This document shows positions 54,961 through 64,000 of a DNA stretch of 64,000 nt, piece after piece. Location: positions 5,350,162-5,414,161 of the forward strand of contig NW_004624748.1 in the NCBI RefSeq assembly GCF_000247695.1. The letters run 5' to 3'. Both the position numbers and the translations under genes were made by a program. How positions within the stretch are numbered: position 1 is the stretch's first letter; every line of letters starts with the position of its first letter. The DNA is from Heterocephalus glaber (taxonomy: Eukaryota > Chordata > Mammalia > Rodentia > Bathyergidae). Under the pieces are notes generated by a model. That model made no database searches. It had not been told where the DNA came from and was given only the letters and a program-made list of their open reading frames with translations.

Positions 54961-55476
54961 CCAGAATTCTTTCTCTTGTTGCCACCATTTGTAAAAGTTC
55001 TCCCCATGCCTCATGTACTAACTCACATGGTGCTACACCAGGAGCCCATCTGCCCCGTACCTAAATCTCATTTATCTCCAGCTTCTTGGTGCCTCTGTAG
55101 CCTTTTATTCCCCCCTTGTTGGTACTTAATATCCTGGTAGAGTTTTCTCTTGGTCTGCACTTGCTGAAGTAGAGGAACCTTGCCCCATAGTAACCAAAGC
55201 TTGGCATTGTGCCCCCATAGGGCTGTATGTTACTGGGGCTGCAGGGTAGGGAGCTGGACAGAGGTACTTCTGGGAAGTCGTCAGCTCTTCAGAGGAGTCA
55301 GGAGCCCAGAATATGACACCAGAGAGCTCTATAGGGGTCAGGTACCCTTTGATCTGTATTCTAGCCTTATATATGCAGCAGTAACTAGGCAGTTCACCAA
55401 CCCATATTATAGTTTTGAGTGATTATGTCCTATTATTATAGTCATTGCTGTCTGTACAGTGTTGCTGAGTTGTTTA

Positions 55477-55548
55477 TTTGTAGTGCTGGGAATCAGGACC
55501 TCTCCTGTGCAGGCAAATGCTCTTCCACTGAGCTACACCGTGAGCCCA
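55477..55548 (-). mobile_element. Older ID-type SINE, antisense
   Basis: GTGCTGGGAATCAGGACCTC ... TTCCACTGAGCTACACCGTG. Confidence 0.7.
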
Positions 55549-56259
55549 TAGCTAAATTGATAGTACTCCAGATTGTGATTTTAACCACGATTATGCTTTA
55601 GAATCTTTGTGGAACTTTGTGAAAACACACATTTTCATACCTGCCCTTCTGAGTTGGAATGAGGCGGGGAGTTGTCAATATATCCAAGAAAACAGTATCA
55701 GTAGTGACCCCTAAAGTGAAAGGGAGACTATTCACTTGAGTCTATTATCTGTTCAAAAAATAAATTGTAAAAAGATAAGTACAGTCAAATTCTGTGTGTT
55801 GTTCATGTTTACAGGCATATGTGGTAGGAGGAAATGGGTCAAAATGTGCTTGGAGATGGTAGCTTACTGCTGGGATGAGGTTGGAAAGGTGGAAGGCAGG
55901 AGTTTGGTTCCATTTGTAATATTTTATTTCTGTAAGAAGAGATTTGAAGCAAAATGTCAAAATCTGTTCAGTTTGTGTAGTGACTATATTGGTGCCTATT
56001 TTGTTATTTTCTGTTCAAAAGATTCATAGTTAAATGAACATTTCAAATGAAAATAAAGTAAAAGTCCAAAATGTACCCAAATGGTTCCCATGTGCTCCTG
56101 GGCTCCCAAGGAGAACAATGGCAAGATGACTTACTGAGTAAGGAAGTCTCAGTGGGGCTTTCTGTATATTCGGAACAGAAGGAGCACATGAAACAAACAG
56201 GGCTCATGCAATCCTGGGGTGTGGTCCTGTCCTATGTATTTGTTTCTTTTACGTTCCAG

Positions 56260-56439
56260 GTGTTTGTGGCCAGTCCTCACAAAACGCAGCCCATTGTGGA
56301 AATTCTGTTAAAAAATCAACCCAAACTCATTGAGTTTCTGAGCAGCTTCCAAAAGGATAGGACAGATGATGAACAGTTCACTGATGAGAAGAACTACTTG
56401 ATTAAACAGATTCGAGACTTGAAGAAAACAGCCCCTTGA
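56260..56439 (+). CDS. CAB39L: CAB39L terminal coding exon with stop codon, about residues 279-337
   Basis: The last coding segment is 180 nt including the TGA at 56437-56439, and follows the acceptor TTTTACGTTCCAG. It encodes 59 residues starting [20 protein letters not shown] and ending in [12 protein letters not shown]. The terminus KKTAP identifies CAB39L; CAB39 ends with a longer RPAQQEA-type tail. From memory, human CAB39L has KERTDDEQFADEK where this copy has [13 protein letters not shown], two conservative changes. The frame happens to stay open upstream of the acceptor to 56071, but that part has no MO25 similarity and I treat it as intron. Confidence 0.96.
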   Translation: MFVASPHKTQPIVEILLKNQPKLIEFLSSFQKDRTDDEQFTDEKNYLIKQIRDLKKTAP

Positions 56440-58287
56440 AGATGTCACCGCAATGCCACAGTCCTTTGTTCTTCCCTGCTCAGTTTGTACAATGTCGTTT
56501 CAAAATGTCACTGTTCTTGCAAAGTCTCTGAAGGTGCCTGTTTTTTTCTCAATTAATTGTTCAGGGTAGATGGAATATAAACATTTGAATGGAAAAAATT
56601 AACCTAAAATAATAATATATTCATTTTAATCAAGTTTGTGATTATTTATGTGAAATCAGAGCCATTGTATTAGATGTTGATAAAAGCAGTTTTAACTTGC
56701 AGAGATGAGCTCTTGGCCACCAAGTAGGAGGAGCTCAAATGCACCTCTGAGACCTTGGGAGGCCCCAGGGTGGAGCTGATTTTGCCCATCTTTACTTTGT
56801 CAGAGTCTTTAAGGCACTGAAAGATCAGAGAAGATAAGGTCAGTGTCAGTCTGTGCATCCTTTTCCTCCCAGTCTAGTGTCCTCAGACTGTAATTAATGA
56901 TTCCTAACTTCCTTCTGCTCACTGTGGCACATCCCATCCCATCCCTGACCCAGGCACATGCCTGTCCACTGCAGTGGAGGCAACTGAGTAGGACCAAGAT
57001 GGCTTGGCAAGGACCATGGGGACACAGTGGACCCATAGGGTGTGACTTGCTCTCGGGAGAACTGCAAACAAATGGTTCCGAGAGTCACTGCTGTTCCATG
57101 TCAGCTTCTACAGAGTCAGTAATGTCAGGATATTTTATTCCTGTCAATATAGGAAGAATGCTTTGTGAAGACAGTGTTTTTAGAGTGGGAATCATTACAT
57201 TGGGATTGCACTAGGTACAAATCATGGGTCCAGAGAGTTACAGTATTATCACCTTTCTATCAATGGGTGATAATGCCCATGGAAAGAGACATTATTCATG
57301 CATGAAAAACTTCTCAGGTGACTAAACATTTTTTTCCAGTTTGCTTTCTAATAAGCTTTCATTCTGTAACTTCCCATCAAAGTCTTTAGTGATAAGGTAA
57401 AAAACCTAAAAATTTTGGTCCCAAATACTCTCTGGAATACTATAATAATTAAGGAGTTTATCTGTGTTTCTTTAAAAGACATGGGAACAAAAAAATACAT
57501 TTTAAAAAGGTCACAGTTCGTTTTCAGGCACCAAGTATATAAAATATTTAAAGCTATAAGACATTAAAATTAGAATTGCTAATCTGTACTTTTATAATTC
57601 TATTACTAAACTATAAGTTTTGACTTCCATTAAAACCCTCAGTTTTTATACTGTGCTGTAATTATTTTTTCTTCAGCTTGTATTCTTTTTCTTCTGTATT
57701 TCTGCTGTATTCTTTTTCTTCAACCAGCTATTTCTCTGCCCAGAGAAGTAGAAAGAAATGTGTTCTCCAGGATCAGTGCCCCTTGTAGATACTGTACCTG
57801 AAGAACTACCTGGAGGGACATCTCCCTATGCACCTGGGACTCAGGTGTTGCCTCTGTGCCCTGCATGGAGCTCTGAGGCAGATGGTGCGGACTTCTTCAC
57901 CTTCTGGGAGCAGCACTGGCCAGGGGCAGCAAGGAGGGTCAGGGCAGCCCCTGATGACCTGTGTTCTTAGTCTCTGGAGTTATATTGTTTTTATAACATT
58001 CCCTGACAGTCCAGGGTCCCTTAGAATTCATCTTTTCTGGGTTTGCCTATTTGATTGAGATGAGTGTAAATATTTTTAAATGAAGATGAAATAATGAAAG
58101 TATACTTGGTTGCTTAATACTGTTCCATAATATCATGGGACACATGTTTTCTGTTAGAAAGTAAGGCCTTGTTATCATTCTTTTCTGATAAACATATTAC
58201 TTCCTGTGGGCTTGAATTAGCTCTTTCTTAGCATTTCCTTATTCTAGCTCTATACTTATTATGTTTGAAAATTATAGTCTCTGACCC

Positions 58288-58293
58288 AATAAA
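58288..58293 (+). terminator. AATAAA polyadenylation signal candidate (proximal)
   Basis: Exact hexamer within GACCCAATAAATGAAG, about 1.85 kb after the stop codon. Confidence 0.4.
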
Positions 58294-58432
58294 TGAAGTA
58301 GCTGGGCTTTTGATGTGATATCAGTTTGTAGATTAAATCAAAAGGGGGGAACAGGAAGCTCACAGTCAAAATATGTTTGCACAAAGATCACTGTATATAG
58401 TGTGAGAATTGAATTTTGAAAAGGTCATACTT

Positions 58433-58480
58433 AATAAACTATTCCAAAAGCACACATTTAAATAAGACTGACTAAATAAA
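58433..58480 (+). terminator. Two AATAAA polyadenylation signal candidates (distal)
   Basis: Exact AATAAA at 58433-58438 and 58475-58480, followed by TTTGGTCAGTTTC and a TGTTGGTTGGG GT-rich run. This pair is my preferred end of the CAB39L transcript. Confidence 0.5.
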
Positions 58481-59214
58481 AAGGTACCACATATACTCTT
58501 TGGTCAGTTTCATTCCCCTGGATGTTGGTTGGGCAGCTATGCTCTTGTCACCATTCCAAACAAGGACATCCCCAGGCCCAAGGATGGACCAGCTTTGGCC
58601 GGGCGCTGGGCACCCCAAAGCCCCACCACATCTTCCAGTGCCCTCCAGCCATGGCCCTGCCCATGGACCAATTGATAAGTGCCTTTGACCAAGTGCCACC
58701 CACCAGGCACTAAATTTCTACATCCTATTATCATGCCTCAGCATGACTAGGAATGGAATCATTCCTATTAAATCTTGGAAGACATGGAGGTTGTAAGAAG
58801 TTTATCCCAGACAGAAACCCATGGTGGCCTGAGGCCCAACTCCTCCTCTTTTTCCCTCCTTCATCCCCCAGGCTGCAATATGGGAAAGGTCAGGGTATTG
58901 GGAAGTGTGTGATGCTCTCCCTTGCTGCCACCTGGGAGGCTCCTGGGATGCAGCCAGCAAGGGCTGAGATCAAAATGTTCTTGGACAAGGCCCTCAGCTA
59001 AAGCAAGGCAGCTGCCCAAATGTCAGGACTGCACTTGGAACAGAGGCTCTGTAGCACACGCCCCTCGTTAAATGACTCCCAGCCTCCTGGGTTCTCATTC
59101 TTTGCTGACTTGAAATTACACAAGACCTGGAACTGATTGTAATATGAAGGGAAATGAAATTCAGAAATCACTAGAATGGCTTTTTAAATTTTTTAAATAA
59201 TGATTTGAGTTTAT

Positions 59215-59371
59215 TACAGACTTTGTGAGTGTAACTCACGATTGAACCCAGAATCCCCCCACTTTTAAGACAGGGTCTCACTACATAGTCTAGGCTGACC
59301 TTGGATTTGTGATTCTCTTGCCTCAGCCTCCCAAGTAGCTGAAATTGCAGGTATCAGCAACCATGCCTGGC
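59215..59371 (-). mobile_element. B1-type SINE, antisense, with remnant ID part
   Basis: AAGACAGGGTCTCACTACATAG ... GTAGCTGAAATTGCAGG; preceded by GATTGAACCCAGAATCCCCC. Confidence 0.8.
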
Positions 59372-59673
59372 TTATTACAGATCTTTATTTTTATTAGTTT
59401 ATGTTTGCAGTACATAATGGTTAGAGTCTTCACATGTACATGTGAAAAGATAGTTGCTTCACTTACAGATCTCGATAATTAATTAAAGGGAATTAAGATT
59501 TCATCTCTTTTATCCAAAAGAATATTGTATGTCTGGCATGAATAATCACCATGTTTTTGGGTTGTTGTTTCAGGAAGGTTTTGGGTATTTTGATGAGAGC
59601 TCACAGTTGGATAAAGACTGAAACATACACTATAAGGAGACTGTTGTTGTTTTTGTTGTTGATGATGATAATT

Positions 59674-59837
59674 TGCAGTGCTGGAGACTGAACCCAGAGC
59701 CTTCACACTGAGTCACATCCCCATCCCTTTTTGAGACAGGGTCTTTGTTGATAAGTGCCCCAAGCTGGGCTTGAACTCATGATCCTCCTGCCTCAGACTC
59801 CAAGAGTATTCCAGCCGATCACAGACACACCCAGCTT
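59674..59837 (-). mobile_element. B1-ID composite SINE, antisense
   Basis: GTGCTGGAGACTGAACCCAG ... TGAGTCACATCCCCATCCC, then TTGAGACAGGGTCTTTGTTG ... CAGACACACCCAGC. Confidence 0.8.
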
Positions 59838-61927
59838 ATAGAGATGTTGAAAAATTAAACTTCATCTGCGTAAGAAGATGGAAAAGATTAAAGATGGGAT
59901 GGGAAGAAGAATGTGGCGTGTTTTTGAAATCTGGAAAATGCTGGTGGGCAGCTGCCCTGATTAAGACAAAGCAGACTGAAATGATATGTGTAGCCCGAGC
60001 TTGGCCCATGCAGACATCCAGTTGAGCCTCCCCCAGACAGAGAACAGTGAGCCTCAGAAAGGGTGAGAACCTTGTTCCCAAGCAAACAGCTGGCAGCAGT
60101 TCCAGGACTTGGAGCCAGGACTGACCCCAGAGGCCGAGCACTGGAAGCCAGGCTGCCAGTCCAGGCCACTGCCCAGCCCTGCTCTCGCTCTTCCTTTCCT
60201 CACAGCCTGAGAAGAGGGAGTCTTGGACACTCGACCAAAAGGGTAACTCAGTGGAAAGATTTCAAAAGTCAGCTTTCACTCAAAAGGATGACTAACTATT
60301 GCACTTGGCTGTCTGATGTTTGGAAGATCAAATTAGACCCCTGCGTAGGACAGCAGCATTGGATCTTCAGTTTCTCCACCATTTTTAGGATCCCTGAACT
60401 ATACAGCGACACCAGTTTCTGACTGTAGTTGGGCACCTTCTACATTGCCTTGGCTTGCTTGTTCCGCTGGATGTAACATTAACTTAGATTTCCTGATATC
60501 ACTTGATGACATCCATCCAGCCATTCCATGTCACATTTCTCCATGACCCAGTGCCATGGGCTTACCTGGAGGCTGAAGTGCATGATAAATGTCCCTGCAT
60601 GAGCCACCTCCTCCCCTTACTCCTTCCTCAGAGGGGAAGATGTGCAATTATCCTAAAATAAAGACATAAATCACATGCACAGAGTCACAACCCTTCACCA
60701 TCAATCAATTCATTGTAAAGTAATCACTGCACTGTGAGCCATCTTTGTTATTTTAAAACGCTGTGATCATAGGGGCCCCTATGTCGGAACAGAAATGAAT
60801 AATTGGTCTTTTAGCAAAGGTTGGAAAAAATAAGATCACCTAGTTTTAGTTTTTCCGAGATTTAAAGCTTAAAATGGTCAACATATCCAACCCCTCATTT
60901 ATTCCTCCAACTTCCATTGAACGCTTTCTCCATACTGGTTAAGGATGGATCTGAGGGAGAGTCCTGCTGCGGGACAGCGGTTTTTGGAGGGAGACCTCAT
61001 GTAGTCCTGGGAGCTGGGGGTGTTCTGTCCACTGCAGCTGGTGCTGGGCCCATGTCAGCAGGGAAGGGAGGTCAGACTGGAGCGGGTAGCCAGGAAGAGC
61101 TGGATCCCACCTGCCTTCTACTTAGCGGACATGGCCCATTGCAGAACACCACACAGCTCATCACAGAGTACCCGGGCTGACCGAAGACTGGCAGAACCTG
61201 GAGGAGGAGGTGCAGGGGAACAGAGGGAACCCTGACTGGACAAGAAGACAGCAGGTCTGTGACTGACCAGACTGAGCCTACCCCACCTCAGTTCCCTCAC
61301 AGATGGCATGGTGGGTTTTGAGAGTGACCCTAATTCATTATTGTGCAGGAGAGGGAATTCTGGAAATGTCTTCCAGCTCAGCTAAACTCACACACTAGGA
61401 ACTCCATGTGCCACGCACTGCAGGATTGTTGATATGTCCCTTCCCACCTCAAGAACCTCATACCCTTTTTTCTTTAAATGATGTCTGTGCTGAGTAAATG
61501 AAAGGACTCAGACTTAGGCAACCACCATGCCTTCACTTAAATCCTATATCCATTCCTGGCTATTTGATGTTGAGAATCACAGAGCTTTGGTTTTCTGCCT
61601 GGAAATGGGCAAAAGGAGGACCTGCCTCACAGGACTGTTGTGGGAATCAGTTGTGACAGACACAGCTCAGAGTGGATGTGTCCTGGAGTAAGAGTCCTGC
61701 TGCCACTGAGAGCCACAGGGCATGAACACGGCAGGGTTAGAAAATGAGCTGTGTGCTCCATGTGCAGGGTACAGGTGCACATGGAGCAGGTGGAGTGGGA
61801 GCCTCTTCAGCTGCCTTTAGGAAGTGATGCAGACACCTGCCTGTCTGAGCAAGGGCGCTCTGGAGACAGACAGCAACGAGGAAAGAGAATGAGGGGATGA
61901 AGACTGTACCCGTCACTTTTTTGTTGC

Positions 61928-61999
61928 TGAGATCACTTGAGCTTACAGGTTTGACACCAGCCTGGGAAACACAGTGAGACCCATCTCAAAATAACGTTT
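61928..61999 (+). mobile_element. B1-like SINE fragment
   Basis: GAGATCACTTGAGCTTACAGG ... ACCAGCCTGGGAAACACAGTG. Confidence 0.65.
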
Positions 62000-63329
62000 C
62001 AGACAAACAAGTGCCATCAAGACAGAGTGAGACAAAAGCCCCACTGTGTCCCAGCCCCACCCACCTCCTGCCCAAGACCCTGACATCAGGGACAAATGAT
62101 GCTTCCATAATCCCAGGACTCTAGGAAAGTTGCAAAGCCTAAACTGCAAACTGTTGTCTTTTCTGTGGGGAAGAAACCCTCTGCCCTTTTTCCGGGAGCT
62201 GAGTGTGATGTTCACGTGGCCATGACCTGCCCTGCCTGTATGAATGAGACTCTGTGCTGCCCAGGGTGTGGGAGGAAGGAGGAGGGTGCTCACAGTCCAG
62301 CAGTGTCTGGCAGCACCAGCCATGCCCTTCACCTTGACTGGGGACAATTTCTGAGCGGAGCGGCTTTATCCAGTTGTCAGTTTGCTGTGGTCAACTGATA
62401 AGCAGCCAGGAAACTGGCACCCAGATGAGAAGGCCAGGGCAAAGAGGACTCCTACACCTTCACTGCAGGAAAGGCTCACAACCTGGCAGGCCCAGCTCCT
62501 CCCCAGGTGGGATGCAGCCCCCTCCCTGGCAAGGTCCTGAGGGAGGATGGTCTTTTAGGGCCCCCACCAGCCTCAAGAGCCAAGTCTGCCAATGAAGCAT
62601 CCACAAGACTCACACTTGGCGAGGTGGTGGGGCTAACAGTGAGGCTGCCTGTGAGGCCCAAAGGCTGTAGACAACTGCTCAAAGCCTGAACCTCCTAATC
62701 TTTCAGTACTGTGCCAGCTGCCTCCTGCTTATGGTGCTCAAATCTAGCTCAGAGGAATTGGCCACACAAAGACAGAAATGTCTGTGTTCCAGAAGAATAA
62801 CTTGACAGGAAGCCACAGAAAGAGATGGCAGCATTGTAGCAAGGACAATTTGGATGAGACAGCTCTTGAAGGCATTGTTAGCAGCATTTCCATGTCACTG
62901 ATTTCTTTGCATATCTTCCCTGGCCATATTCCAAAACCTCAGCCCAGCTTCCTTGGATACTAAGTCTGGTTTCCACATATCACTGTGGATATTGAGCCCA
63001 CAGGCATAACTGCCTTCCTCTTCCCTCTCTACATACACAAGGTGTTTCTTTGCCTCCTCACCCATCTGCCTTTGCCTTGAACACTTTTCCTTCACCTCTG
63101 TCTTAGAAGACTTGCTCTCCGCCTTCAGCAGCCCTTTCTCACCCTCTTTCCTGCTCTGCTATCTACCCTGGTCATTGTATCTTTTAAAAGCCATCATGTG
63201 ACAGTTCCTTAACTCTGCTCAGGATAACCAAAGGAACCTGTGGAAGGGACTTTTGGCTAAGTCAGGACCTTTTCAGCTGCAAAGAATAGAAACACACAGC
63301 TCAAACTAGCTTAAGCCAAAAATAGCCAT

Positions 63330-63352
63330 CTACCTACCTACCCACCTACCTA
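63330..63352. repeat. Short (CTAC)n tract
   Basis: Five to six CTAC/CCAC units. Confidence 0.8.
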
Positions 63353-63450
63353 TTTTTAAATAACTGGGAACTCCAAGTTTCAAGTGTGTCCACATGGAGA
63401 GAAGAATGTCACCCCAACCAACACGCTTACCACATGACCCAAATGGAAAG

Positions 63451-63562
63451 AGAGCTGCGTGTGGTGGCACATGTCTGTAATCCCAGCACTTGGGAAGCTG
63501 AGGCAGGAGAATTGCCACAAGTTCAAGGCCACATAGCAAGACTTTGTCTCAAAAAAAAAGGA
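63451..63562 (+). mobile_element. B1 SINE with internal deletion
   Basis: GAGCTGCGTGTGGTGGCACATG ... TTCAAGGCCACATAGCAAGAC; the CAGCCTGGGCT block is missing. Confidence 0.88.
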
Positions 63563-63824
63563 AGAGAAAGACACCCCTCCTCTCTCCCAGTGTTCATTTA
63601 TCACCTCTTCTGACAGGACTGTGATGGACCCTGGTTGCATCTCATGTTCATCCCTGGATGTTGTCTATTTTAAGCCTGGTCACATGGCCACTGTCATGGG
63701 TAAAGAGAGGGAGAGGATGTTGAGGTATGAAGTAAGGGGGCACTGCAGATTATACTACCCCTGGCACTGTCTTGGAGGTGGTCCATAAGGAAGGTACACT
63801 GATAGAAGTCTCAGTGGGTCTTTT

Positions 63825-63977
63825 TATCCAGTACTGAGGACCAAAACCAGGGGTGCTCTACCACTGAGCTACATCCTAGCCCCCTTTTTAAAATTTTTAA
63901 TTTTGAGACAGGGTCTCAAACCTGACCTTAAACTTACGATCCCCCTGCTTCAGCCTCCCGAGTAGCTGGATTACAGG
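63825..63977 (-). mobile_element. B1-ID composite SINE, antisense
   Basis: CAGTACTGAGGACCAAAACCAG ... CCACTGAGCTACATCCTAGC, then TTGAGACAGGGTCTCAAACC ... GAGTAGCTGGATTACAGG. Confidence 0.85.
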
Positions 63978-64000
63978 TTGTGAAACATTGTCTGCCATTG

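Larger units (their letters stand above)
43052..56259 (+). other. CAB39L: CAB39L intron (13.2 kb)
   Basis: This is the largest complete intron. It has ID and B1 SINEs, old L1 fragments in both orientations, a U2 snRNA fragment and paired MIRs. 43330-45540, 46190-46630, 46830-47450, 48590-49090, 49210-49970, 50090-50700, 53570-54050, 54470-54850 and 55550-56259 show no gene or mobile element I can name. Confidence 0.85.
56440..58480 (+). other. CAB39L: CAB39L 3' untranslated region (end uncertain)
   Basis: This is the AT-rich sequence after the CAB39L stop. I find no SINE, LINE or LTR in about 2 kb, in sharp contrast to the introns, which fits a conserved 3' UTR. Candidate poly(A) signals AATAAA lie at 58288-58293, 58433-58438 and 58475-58480. 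A GT-rich stretch after the last one (around 58515-58535) would suit a downstream element. The end is inferred from these signals only. Confidence 0.7.
58500..64000. other. Sequence downstream of CAB39L
   Basis: More GC-rich than the introns, with a few B1 SINEs. In human the next gene past the CAB39L 3' end is the convergent CDADC1, so its 3' end might lie here or just beyond. I could not recognise any CDADC1 coding sequence on the minus strand. Short open frames in 60.0-62.7 kb have no recognisable motifs. Confidence 0.5.

Noticed and set aside
56071..56259. In-frame open extension upstream of the last CAB39L exon
   Set aside because: The acceptor at 56258-56259 is strong and the extension has no MO25 similarity; a chance open frame, or at most an untested alternative first exon.
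61943..62347. 134-codon open frame on the minus strand
   Set aside because: Partly a B1 fragment, low-complexity composition and no recognisable domain or splice context.
58500..64000. CDADC1 3' coding exons on the minus strand
   Set aside because: Expected nearby from human synteny, but I could not recognise any deaminase-domain sequence.
1..64000. CRISPR arrays, operons, phage or bacterial systems
   Set aside because: The sequence is rodent-like nuclear DNA; repeats are dispersed SINE/LINE/LTR copies, with no regularly spaced array.

Overview
The window is mammalian nuclear DNA, almost certainly rodent. The evidence is split exons with GT-AG introns and a very dense load of 7SL-derived B1 SINEs, tRNA-derived ID-type SINEs, L1 LINEs, MIR/L2 remnants and LTRs. 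The most abundant young repeat is a roughly 75-85 bp tRNA-like SINE beginning GGSCNGGGGATTTAGCTCAGTGG and ending GGTACC plus an A tail. Its form together with B1-ID composites makes me favour Castorimorpha (beaver or kangaroo rat) over mouse, rat or squirrel, but the species is an inference.

The only protein-coding gene I can support is CAB39L (MO25-beta) on the + strand. Six coding exons are visible: 17518-17636, 25105-25273, 35154-35213, 37225-37290, 42908-43051 and 56260-56439. They join in frame without stops into 245 residues plus the stop codon, about residues 93-337 of the usual 337-residue protein. The start codon and first ~92 residues are not in the window. The 3' UTR begins at 56440 and probably ends near one of three AATAAA signals between 58288 and 58480. 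MO25 proteins are helical-repeat scaffolds that bind STRAD pseudokinases and activate LKB1 and other STE20-family kinases.

Layout. 1-17517 is intron upstream of the first visible exon: a minus-strand L1 5' end with three 67-bp repeats, several minus-strand solo LTRs, a 260-bp TTTC tract, a U6 snRNA/L1 chimera, a 1.8-kb plus-strand L1 inserted in a MIR, a 0.5-kb minus-strand L1, old L1 fragments and many SINEs. 17518-56439 holds the exons, separated by introns rich in antisense ID SINEs, B1s, old L1 and LTR pieces, two copies of an ~80-bp hAT-type MITE, and a 34-bp U2 snRNA fragment flanked by a 13-bp target-site duplication. 56440 to about 58500 is 3' UTR. About 58500-64000 is intergenic, with no gene I can recognise.

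No operon, CRISPR, prokaryotic or viral gene system is present. The noteworthy content is retrotransposition by-products that the L1 machinery made from unusual templates, and several nested insertions whose target-site duplications allow relative dating.
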